A stretch of 64,000 nt of DNA, taken from assembly GCA_033239525.1 (NCBI GenBank), contig BSYO01000023.1, forward strand, positions 10,482,385-10,546,384, read 5' to 3'. The notes under the pieces are model-generated. The model worked only from the letters and a program-made list of their open reading frames with translations. It ran no database searches and was not told the origin of the DNA. Made by a program: the position numbers and the translations under genes. The stretch is from Nepenthes gracilis (Eukaryota > Streptophyta > Magnoliopsida > Caryophyllales > Nepenthaceae). Every line of letters starts with the position of its first letter. Position 1 is the first letter of the stretch. Shown one piece after another: positions 22,519-31,650 of the stretch.

Positions 22519-22900
22519 AAAAGAGCCAAAATGGATTCTCAATATGGACGATTTGTCTACGAACTCAGACAACAGTGCAGGAGTAGTCCTAAAGACCCAA
22601 AAGGGTTTAAAGTGAAGTACTATCTTAAACTCAACTTTCTGACCACCAACAATGTTGTCGAGCACGAAGCTCTGTTGGCAGGATTACGACTTGTCAAAGA
22701 GTACTCAATTAGACGACTGACCATCTATAGCGACTCAAAACAAGTCATTAACAAGATCAACGGAAGTTTCGAGGTGTGCAACCTTCTCTTGGCCAAATAC
22801 TTGGCCAAGGTAAAGGATGCAATCCGGAGATTTAACAAGCTGAGCCTAGTCACGTCCCTAGGACTGAGAACTAGAAGGCCAATTAACTTGCTAAGGTAAT
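22519..22900 (+). pseudogene. E2 second RNase H (Tat-type aRNH)
   Basis: Tat elements carry an additional RNase H domain between the RT-linked one and integrase. Here 'PKWILNMDDLSTNSD' and 'NSAGVVLKTQKG' give the first catalytic strand (D present), and after a frameshift 'TNNVVEHEALLAGLRLVKE' and 'LTIYSDSKQVINKINGSFEV' give the glutamate helix and the second aspartate. 'LLAKYLAKVKDAIRRF' completes the fold. The frame closes at 22896-22899. From 22690 onward the same sequence recurs at 25218. Confidence 0.65.
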
Positions 22901-22959
22901 GGCGGCCAATGATTCAGAATTGTATTCAACAGATATACGGGAGGTTTTGAGTACTCCCA

Positions 22960-24091
22960 GCATATAAGAACAGGAAGCGATGCAAGTTTCTGACGCCAAA
23001 AACTAAATGCACCTTACTGGAGGTATATGGCAGATGGAGCACTGCTAGAGAATGCGGATGAAGTCAAGCGAATCAATAAGATGGCCACCAAAGTACACCA
23101 TAGTCGACAGATAGCTCTATCATCGTGGATACTCAACCCCGTACCTCCGATGTCTTACTCCCAAAGAGGCCGACTAAGCATTGGGTGAAGTCCAATAAAG
23201 AAAGATGCCCTAGAGTTCGTGAAGAAATGTGAGAATTGTCAGCTCTATGGCAATTTGCACCACCAGCCGCCTGTAGAGCTAAGATCCCTCCAACCTCCTT
23301 AGCCTTTAACGCAGTGGGGGCTCGATATTTTCGATCCATTATCCATCTCAACTGAGTAAAGGAAGTTCATCATCATGGATATTGACTACTTTACCAAATG
23401 GGTTGAAGTCGCCATGCTGGCCAAGATCACCAAGTACAATGCCTAAGAATTCATCTGCCAAAGAATAGTGTGTAGTTTTGGCATTCCCGGGGTCATCGTG
23501 ACTCACAAAGGAATCCAATTCTAAAAAAACACATCAGTAAGTATTACACCAATGTTGGTATCAGATTAGTCTATACTACGGTAGCATATCCCAAAGTAAA
23601 CGAATAGGTAGAGGTCACCAACAGTATGTTATTCCACAGTTTGAAGACCAAACTGGAGAACATAGGGGGCTCCTCGTTGATAAGCTATCATCCATCCTAT
23701 GGTCATACCAAACTGACCCTAAAGGAACCAACTGCGAGACGTCATTGATCTTTTCCTATGGGACTAAAGCCATAATTTTGATTGGGATTGGGCTCCCAAG
23801 TCTTAAGGTTGATGTTTTCAATCCAAAGGGTAACTCCCAAATGATTAGGAACACTAAATCTACTAGGGATGCCCATGACGCACCGAGGATGCGGTAATAA
23901 CCTACCAAAGAATGAGTCGCCCATTATTACAACAAGAAAGTGAAAGTACGGCCATTCAAAAATCTGAGATTTGGTCTTCTGAAACATAGAGGCAACTGGT
24001 AAGACAACCAACCGGAACAAGCTTTCCCCTAATTGGGAAGGCCCATTTCTAATCTCAATCGTTCTACAGAATAAAGTATAGAAACTTCGAA
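22960..24091 (+). pseudogene. E2 integrase, copy 1
   Basis: 'YHRGYSTPYLRCLTPKEAD' precedes the zinc finger, but the histidine half of the H2C2 finger is missing: 'LGEVQ' is followed directly by 'KKDALEFVKKCENCQL'. The catalytic core reads 'LTQWGLDIFDP' (first D present), 'MDIDYFTKWVEV', then 'VIVTHKGIQF', where the second D is replaced by H. 'SLKTKLENIGGS' and 'LWSYQTDPKGTNCET'-like sequence follow. Several in-frame stops. Dead. Confidence 0.7.
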
Positions 24092-24103
24092 ATACGTCAG
24101 TAG

Positions 24104-25200
24104 AACTATTATTTTATTAATGAAAAAATTGTGCTTACTGATATATCAAAAAGTAAAAGGCAAGGGACACAAAATCTAAAGAGCAGAGCTCCCTGAATGA
24201 GGCGAGAGAGGCCCTTGCACACTCTAGGGCTGGTCTATGAGGGTCTCACGTCACTTGGTAGTACGGTTCACCAGGATAAGGACACCGATAGAAAAATTGG
24301 GATCCGCCAGCTGAACAATGCGGCGATTAATATTGATGCCTTCCCATAACTGTGCCCACAGTGCTTGAGAAACCTCATGATGGCGTATGCAAGTGGATAA
24401 CTTGTTCTCTAACGAAGCTATCTTTCACAGAAGCTTGTTAGTATGCCCCATAGTCCTGGCAGCTTCCTTTTCCAGTCTTGTAGTTTTTTCTCTCAGCTCG
24501 AACAACTTCGACTAGAGAGCGGCCTTCTTCTCCAGGTGCAGAGTCTTCAGTAGGTCCACCTCCTCCTCAAACCAGGCAATCTCTTACTCATGATCTTGGA
24601 TCACCAAGAAGAGAATGGAAGCTTTGAAAAGTTACCAGCCAGATTTTTCACTACCTCCTTACTGGCCTACTTCACAACCTTGGGGTTATAGCGGAGGATT
24701 GGGAGCGGCAACCTCCTCAGCACGCTCCACTAAAGCCACAACAGCAATCTCCTCCGACCAACTGATGTCAAGCGCTTCAAAAAGCTCTCCAACAGCCAGC
24801 TCATTAGGTGTAGAAGACGGCTCCAAGGCTAGCTCCTCCAACTTAACTAATGGCTCATTAGTCGGCTCCATCCTGGAGGCTGCAAGCGGCTCCTCAATCG
24901 GCGCGGCTCCTCCATCGGCGCGGCTTGCGCCGCCAAGCCCATCGGCTGCGGTAGCACAATGACAACGCCACTTGCGGTGGCATACAGCATGGCCTTATAC
25001 TCCTCCACAACCGCCTCTACACCAGAACACTCTCTGACTCCAGCAAGTAGTTCGGCTGCTACGTATTCCAGTGCTGTGGAAGATGATGAAGAAGGCTCAA
25101 TCGTCGCGACCCCCTTTTGCCTTGACTTCTGGGAGCATCACCTGTGAAAAGTGCATCGGCTGCGTTAATGGTGATAACGCTAATTTTCCTCTTACACCGG
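24104..25200 (-). pseudogene. E2 antisense gene (aORF), 3' part
   Basis: On the minus strand this segment carries a polyadenylation-like AATAAAAT at 24110-24117 followed, going upstream in the antisense gene, by coiled-coil-like and acidic low-complexity coding. The latter includes a frame at 24871-24686 reading 'NEPLVKLEELALEPSS' and 'VGELFEALDISWSEE'. The 3' end resembles 62340-62440 of E4 (same GATATATCAAA..CAAGGGA.. block), which fixes orientation and register. The conserved N-terminal domain is not in this piece but at 28553-28870. Broken by stops. Function unknown. Confidence 0.5.
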
Positions 25201-25217
25201 ATATTGTACTACTTTAC

Positions 25218-26628
25218 CAAATGTCAAAGAGTACTCAATTAGACGATCGACCATCTATAACGACTCAAAACAAGTCATTAACAAGATCAACTAAGTTTCG
25301 AGGTGTGCAACCTTGTCTTGGCCAAATACTTGGCCAAGGTAAAGGATGCAATACGGAGATTTAACAAGCTGAGCCTAGTCACATCCCTAGGACTGAGAAC
25401 TAGAAGGCCGATTAACTTGCTAAGGTAATGGCGGCCAATGATTCAGAAATGTATTCGACAGACATACAGGAGGTTTTGAGTACTCCCAGCATATAAGAAC
25501 AGGAAGCGATGCAAGTCTCTGACGCCAAAAACTAAATGACACCTTATTGGAGGTATCTGGCGGATGAAGCACTACTAGAGAACTCGGATGAAGTCAAGCG
25601 AATCAAGAAGATGGCCAGCTGGTACACCATAGTCGACAGATAGCTCTATCATCGTGGATACTCAACCCCGTACCTCCGATGTCTTACTCCAGAGGAGGCC
25701 GACTAAGCATTGGGTGAAGTCGAATAAAGAAAGATGCCCTAGAGTTCGTGAAGAAATATAAGAATTGTCAGCTCTATGGCAATCTGCACCACCAGCCGCC
25801 TGTAGAGCTAAGATCCCTCCAACCTCCTTGGCCTTTAACGCAGTGGGGGCTCGATATTTTCGATTCATTTTCCATCGCAACTGAGTAAAGAAAGTTCATC
25901 ATTATGGATATTGACTAATTTATCAAATGAGTTGAAGTCGCCATGCTGGCCAAGACCACCAAGTACAATGCCTAAGAATTCATCCGCCAAAGAATAGTGT
26001 GTAGTTTTGGCATTCCCGAGGTCATCGTGACTCATAACGGAATCCAATTCTAAAAAAACACATCAGTAAGTATTATACCTATCTTGGTATCAGATTAGTC
26101 TATACTTCGGTTGCATATCCCAAAGTAAACGAATAGGTGGAGGTCACCAACAGTATGTTATTCCACAGTTTGAAGACCAAACTGGAGAACATAGGGGGCT
26201 CCTCGTTGATAAGCTATCATCCATCCTATGGTCATACCAGCTGACCCTAAAGGAACCAACCTGCGAGACGTCATTCAGTCTTTCCTATGGGACTAAAGCC
26301 ATAATTTTGATATGGATTGGGCTCCCAAGTCTTAGGGTTGATGTTTTCAATCCAGTGGGTAACTCCCAAAGGATCAGGGAACACTAAATCTACTAGGGGA
26401 TGCCCATGACGCACCAGGATGCAGACAATAACCTACCAGCAATGAGTCGCCCATTATTACAACAAGAAAGTGAAAGTACGGCCATTCAAAATCTGAGATT
26501 TAGTCTTACGAAACATAGAGGCAACTGGTAAGACAACCAATTGTAACAAGCTTTTCCCTAATTGGGAAGGCCCATTTCTAATCTCAATCGTTCTACAGAA
26601 TAGAGAATACAAACTTCGAACCTAGAAT
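25218..26628 (+). repeat. Second copy of E2 RNase H tail and integrase
   Basis: 25218-26628 repeats 22690-24091 almost base for base, including the same missing zinc-finger half and the same second-aspartate loss ('VIVTHNGIQF'). Scattered single-base differences and small indels distinguish them. The copy continues past 26628 into what looks like the normal pol end ('TWNAIH' near 26650), whereas copy 1 ends abruptly against the antisense gene at 24104. Copy 2 is therefore the arrangement closer to a normal element. Confidence 0.85.
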
Positions 26629-26690
26629 AGTAAGTTGATCTGACGGACGTGGAACGCGATCCACCTAAAGAGCTACTTTCAGTGAAAACC

Positions 26691-26699
26691 CAGGTAAGT
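26691..26699 (+). promoter_or_regulatory. Perfect 5' splice-site consensus at the end of E2 pol
   Basis: CAGGTAAGT follows the pol C-terminal coding directly. In E4 a good 3' splice site (TTTTCTTTGCAG) lies at the equivalent place, 61729-61740, upstream of the shared CTGACCTAGACTGCCC block. Together they suggest an intron in the 3' leader of family A transcripts. Confidence 0.35.
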
Positions 26700-26884
26700 C
26701 ATTTATATAACATAAACGTGCTTATAACATTATATAGTCAGTAATAAAAGAAAACTCTTTTCCCTTTAAATTGTATCTTTACTTTCTTTTTCTTTTTCAT
26801 ATGAATGCTTACTTGCTAGTTGTATGAAATAAACGACCTAAACTGCCCATTAGTCGGGTGGGTTTTTACAAATTAAATATGGCG

Positions 26885-28545
26885 TATCCAGCGTGGATAA
26901 CTTGTTCTCTATTGAACCTATCATTCCAAGTGACACTTGTTAGTATGCCCCTATAGTCATTCAGGTGGCCCACAAGCAGTTGAATTAAACCTTATTCATC
27001 CAAGTAGCCCATTCGCGATCTCATTCCAAACCTTAGGGGGCTTAAGCGACACGCGTGACAATATCTTCCAATAGGAGTTAGCACTATCAATCTCGATGAT
27101 CTTGGATATCTCGAAGAGAATGGAATATCCAAAAGCAAGCGCCCCGAGATCAAACATACCTCGCCACTCGGGGCCTACTCACGACCGGGGTTATACGATT
27201 TGGGAGCACCTTGATGTCTCCTCAAGGACTTAAGTCCATCTAAAGCCACAACAAAAATTTCTCCAATGTTGTGATGTCAAGCGCTTCAAAACTTGCCAAG
27301 GTGTACCAAGTAGGTAGGTGTAAGACAAAGGACAAGGCTAACTCCTCCAACTTAACTAATGGCTCATTAGTGGGCTCCATCCCGGAGGCTGAACTATTAT
27401 TTTATTAATGACAAAATTGTGCTTACAATATATCAAAAAGTAAAAGGCAAGGGACAAAATCTAAAGAGCGGTGGCATACAAATGAGCGAGAGAGGCTCCA
27501 CAACCGCCTCTACACCGGCTGGTCTCCGAGGGTCTCACGTCACCTCCGTAGTACGATTCATCGGGTTAAGGAAGATGATAGAAAAATTGGGATCAATCGT
27601 CGCGAACAATTTTGCCTTTGATATTGATGCCTTCCCATGAAAAGTGCATCGGCACCGTTAATGGTGATAAACCTAATTTTCCGTACACCGTGGGCATATT
27701 GCGTTCTCTAACGAAGCTATCTTTCATCGAGAAGGAGGTATGCCCAATGAGATTTCTTAGCTTCCTCTTCCCGGTCTTGCGGTAATCCTCTCCTAAACGT
27801 GTCATAGGTCCCCTCACCGGCCTTCTTCTCCATGCCAGTCCACCTCATCCTTCCACCATCTCCTCAAGCACTAGGAACTTTTACTCACGATCTTGGGTCA
27901 CCAAGAAGAGAATGGAAGCTTTGAAAAGTTAGCGGTCCTTTCAATACCTCAAATCAGATGGCCTTGGTGTTATGGGAAGGTCTTGGGGGAGCGAGATCCG
28001 GCCTCCTTAGGTGAATCCAAATAAGCCAAACGGCTCTCTTCTCCATCCATGAATGGTAACGTGTCAAAGATGCAAAAGCTCTCCCGGTAGCACACGGCAT
28101 TGACATGGAGAAGACGGCTCGATGTCCAAGCTCCTCCAACTTAACTAGTGGCTCATTAGCGGCTCCACTTTCAAATGAGCTTCGCATAGTGATGCCCTCC
28201 ATGGAAGCAGGCTCCTATCGTGGCTCACTTGCGCATCATGGAGATGATCTCACGTGGGATGTTAAACTTTACGATAACGCCACTTGCGCCTGCATAATCA
28301 TGGCCTTATCTCAACCACAACCGAGTCTTGCAAACGATGATAAAAAAGTAGCTCGACACTTAGAAAATTTTTAACGTTCGGGTTTGAACTATTGATTTTA
28401 TAAAGGCACTTTGATAAGGAAGATGATGAAGAAGTATGCCCATTATCGTCAAGACCCCCTTTTGCCTTAAAATCACAAAGTCAAATTAGATCTCTATAGA
28501 ATTAATTATCGGCTGCGTTAATGGTGTTACACGCAAACTTTTTGT
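26885..28545. other. Interleaved mosaic of other E2 segments
   Basis: This stretch alternates, every 10-40 bases, between two different sources. Around 27397-27660 it switches between 24104-24350 and 24970-25200. Around 27700-28080 it switches between 24410-24780 and 28590-28990. Around 28090-28545 it switches between 24790-25190 and 29385-29730. 26885-27065 mixes 24385-24480 with family A spacer sequence (compare 61890-62060). Order within each source is kept. No gene is credible here; open frames are chimeric. This looks more like a consensus error than biology. Confidence 0.7.
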
Positions 28546-28552
28546 CTAAGCA

Positions 28553-28870
28553 CTATGAGGCATCTTGGTGTGTCATTTCAATTCCCATCTTTTGGATCCT
28601 TTCGAGAAGGAGGTCCCAATGAGATTTCTTAGCTTCCTCCCTCGGAAACCAAGTAATCCCTCCTAAATGCGTCAACGCTACTTTCCTTTTAGCTCTTTGA
28701 ATTTTAGTTAGAACGTCCATAAATGGGTCCACCTCATCCTTCTTAGGCATCCTAGTGAAAGCACTAGGAACTTTACCCCAATCCCGAGACAAGGGCCATG
28801 AGTCAGCAACGTGCACGAAGAAGTAGCGGTCCTTTCAATTTTTCATCAAATTATAGATAGCCTTCTCTCA
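28553..28870 (-). pseudogene. E2 antisense gene (aORF), core domain
   Basis: Reading minus from about 28866: 'NWKDRYFFVHVADSWPLSRD', then 'WGKVPSAFTRMPKKDEVDPF', then 'VALTHLGGITWFPREEAKKS' and a stop at 28553. The NWK-x-R/D-FF start is shared with the E3 antisense gene ('KNWKSRFFFL', about 49750) and with E4 near 63815, and it resembles the Pfam 'putative gypsy type transposon' family. It is on the strand opposite to pol. It is the cleanest part of the E2 antisense gene; its downstream half lies at 24104-25200 or in the mosaic. Molecular role unknown. Confidence 0.5.
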
Positions 28871-29059
28871 TTCTTAAGGTGATCAACGAATCCGGAGATC
28901 CCTTTATCCAACTCTAGGTGAATCTAATTATCACCCAAACTGCCTCTTTCCTCGGCATCCGACTCTCCTGGAATGGTCAAGAAACCAAAAGCCATTGCCG
29001 CTTTAAGTTATCTCAGAAAGTGCCCATCATGAACATGTAGGAGGTAGGAGTCTCGGACC

Positions 29060-30010
29060 ACCTTGACATGGAGATAGGGACACTAGCAATAGGCTATCCC
29101 ACGAAGGAGGAAATGACACAAATCCACAACGGTCCCATTCTACCTAGACTATCAATGCTGCCGTTGACCGGATGAAGTGCAAATGGGCAGGCAGAGGTCC
29201 AAGAGTAGGATGGTCTATTAAAGCCTAGAATAGTTAACGCTTTCATTGACCGGAGAGGTGGCCAGTAGACCGATTGGGGCCCAAGTTGCACGTGTGGCCC
29301 AAGCTTTAATTGGTCCATGTGTCCATCTCAAATGGAACGATCATCTCCACCCTAATTTCGTCTCTAAGATGGCATCATTAGAAACGGTGACCTCGGAGAT
29401 GATCTCACGTGGGATGAAGGTGCCAAAATTTACGTACAGCTCTCTCACATCTTACAAAATATAACCTGGAAAGAGATTAATCTAAAAGCAATCTCAACCA
29501 TAGAAGGAGTCTTGAAAACAATGATAAAAAAAGTAGCAAACACTAAGAAAATTTTTAACGTGAAAATTTGAGCCGGCGGTCATGATTTTATAAATGCACC
29601 ATTGATAAGCTCCCTCAAAAACACGTATGCCCATTATGGCAAACACGTGTTGCATCCAAAATCGCAAAAGCCCTCAAATTAGATCTCTATAGAATTAATA
29701 ATCTCTCGTAAATTTCTCGCACTCTCTCTCTCAAACTTTTTGTCTAAGAGTCCGAACTCGTCGTGATGGTCCTACTCCTCACGAGCAACTACATAAACCA
29801 CTTAACCTACAAGTCCTTTCCACCTACACAAACACTCAACATCCATTCTATCTACGTTTACATTTCGCTACTTCGACATCGAGTTCTCGAATATTTTGCT
29901 GAGATCGGTATCATCAAATTTGTTTAAAGTTGCTTTCCTTTTAGCTCAAAGCAAAGTTTAGTTAGAACGTCCAGCAATTCGAACCAACACTAATCTTCCT
30001 TGGATCCAAG
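29060..30010 (+). repeat. E2 3' LTR-like segment, mosaic
   Basis: 29067-29330 closely follows the E2 5' LTR (15165-15420), and 29760-30000 follows 15890-16175 (AGCAACTACATAA.CCACTTAACC, CCACCTACACAAA, TTGGATCCA). Between them the sequence departs from the LTR, and near 29928-29970 it alternates with 28678-28727. It is the expected right LTR of E2 but is chimeric. Confidence 0.5.
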
Positions 30011-30289
30011 TTACCGATTGGAAGATAGTTGGATTGATTATAAATTTTTTATCATTACATCACACAAAATCAACTACTAAGTTAATTATTGACATTTACT
30101 AGCAGGTTTACATTTTATGGGATGATTACGATTTTTGCTGTATAATTAGAAAGATAAAGGTAAATATAATTTTTTAAAAAATAATTTATAATAAATATTA
30201 ATATTATTAAAAACTGTCATATTCACTAATATTATATTTAACAATATTTTTTAAAAAATAATTTTTAAAATATTAGAAATTTTTTTAAA

Positions 30290-30725
30290 TATTAGCTTGT
30301 CTTATTATAATTATAGACCCCAAGTGAATTTACGTAGGATGTGTATCTATATTAAAAAGTTATACATCAACGTGGAGATGGCTAACAAAGAAAAAATGAA
30401 GGCTCGACTCTATCATGACTTGTATGAATTTTATAACTTATATGCATCACAATCTACCTTAGAATCATCTAACTCAACACTTGAAGCAATTAATAGCTGC
30501 AACAAAGGTGGTCTAGGATATTTTGGTAAATGAGATTTGTTTTCTTTAGAACAAGCTAAACATGGAATACTGCCTATTAGTGAAAATATAACATTGAAGA
30601 AACTTCTTTACTACTTATAATCTGATTATATTTTCAACTTTACAAATACTAGATCAAATGTTAATATTTTAAATTGGTAGAAAACTAACACTCACATATT
30701 TTTTATATTTGTATTAATGGTTGAT
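30290..30725 (+). pseudogene. hAT transposase C-terminal remnant
   Basis: A 78-codon frame (30297-30533) reads 'IKKLYINVEMANKEKMKARL' then 'YHDLYEFYNLYASQ', which resembles the region before the hAT dimerisation domain in Ac/RICESLEEPER-type transposases. After stops it continues with 'FTNTRSNVNILNW-KTNT' near 30640-30690, resembling the 'xxDILxWWK' start of the dimerisation domain. The upstream BED finger and DDE core are not visible. Short and broken; could also be a domesticated-gene fragment. Flanks are AT-rich. Confidence 0.4.
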
Positions 30726-30769
30726 GGGTACACCAATAATAGGTTGGCCAAAGAAAGGTCGTTCCATCG

Positions 30770-31650
30770 TGAACATTTTTGAGGCCTCGTGAGAAGATGG
30801 GCTCGGAGGACCCAAGACGGTCAACGTGGGCTAATGATAGGGACACTAGACAACAACGCAATGTTGGCCGCCCACGAAGGAGCCTTTAAATGACACAAAT
30901 TCCATTATGGCCCACAACCCATCGATTGATCGCTAACTCTCTCCTTCGTTCTCCACGGCTGCGCCCGAACACGCTAACGATCAACTCGTGGCGTTGACCG
31001 TCCGCGTCAATCGGGCCCAAATGACGCCTTTCTAACAAGAATGGGCCCGCTCCGTTTGAGCCGATGAATCTTCCATCTCAAATATTGACAAGATTGGCGC
31101 CCCTCAAAGAAGGAAAGCGCCATATCTTCTCTCCCAAGGTACTCCAACGGTAATATGCCGAGAAGGAAAGAAGCCCATTTGAAAAGTCGTTGACAAACTC
31201 ACAACGAAACAATCACGATCATATGGCAACCGGCATTTGCTCCAGAAGGCAAGCCAGCCAACAAATTAGGAAGGAAATTGCTCCTTCCACAAAAGGAGGA
31301 TTGGCTTCTCGACTACAAAAGACACCCTTGACCCACCATCAAGAAAAAGGCTTTTGTTCCAGACTTACCCAAGCTTTAATTGATGTCCCATGTTTCAATA
31401 GCTTACACATTTTGAAAGCTGCATACGACAATCATCACGCCATAATTTCTCACATCTTCTCCCAAAATCCTAGCAAAAGCTCTATCACAGAACGATGACC
31501 TCCCACCTTCCGATTTAAGAAGACCTCACCTCTCTCTCGGGATCAAACACTCAAACTCTCTCTCTATCTTGTTTCTTCCCTTTGAAGACTTTCTTGATCT
31601 GGAGTGTTTTCGGTGGACAACTTTCCGCCGATAACGCTAACCTCTTGTCC
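30770..31650. repeat. Tat LTR-like remnant, chimeric
   Basis: GC-richer stretch with LTR-type content: GGCGTTGACCGTCC and CATCTCAAAT blocks as in the E2 LTR, and TAGGGACACTAG / CCACGAAGGAG / ATGACACAAAT pieces shared with 29070-29120 but with other sequence between them. It ends in CT-rich leader-like DNA (31520-31600). Orientation and ends are uncertain. The frame at 31190-31498 lies inside it and has no recognisable domain. Confidence 0.4.

Larger units (their letters stand above)
15162..30010 (+). mobile_element. E2: decayed Tat-lineage Ty3/gypsy element (family A)
   Basis: Order on the plus strand: LTR, primer site, gag, protease, RT, RNase H, a second RNase H, integrase, a region with an antisense gene, and a 3' LTR-like segment. 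Tat-lineage plant elements are known for a second RNase H between RNase H and integrase and for extra open frames near the 3' LTR. RT is interrupted by a 2.6-kb LTR-like insertion, the RNase H/integrase region is present twice (22690-24091, 25218-26628), and 26885-30010 is a sequence mosaic. Many stops and shifts make it defective. Placement of the right end is approximate. Confidence 0.65.

Noticed and set aside
27419..28374. Short frames on both strands at 27.4-28.4 kb
   Set aside because: They cross the switch points of the interleaved mosaic and so are chimeras of different frames.
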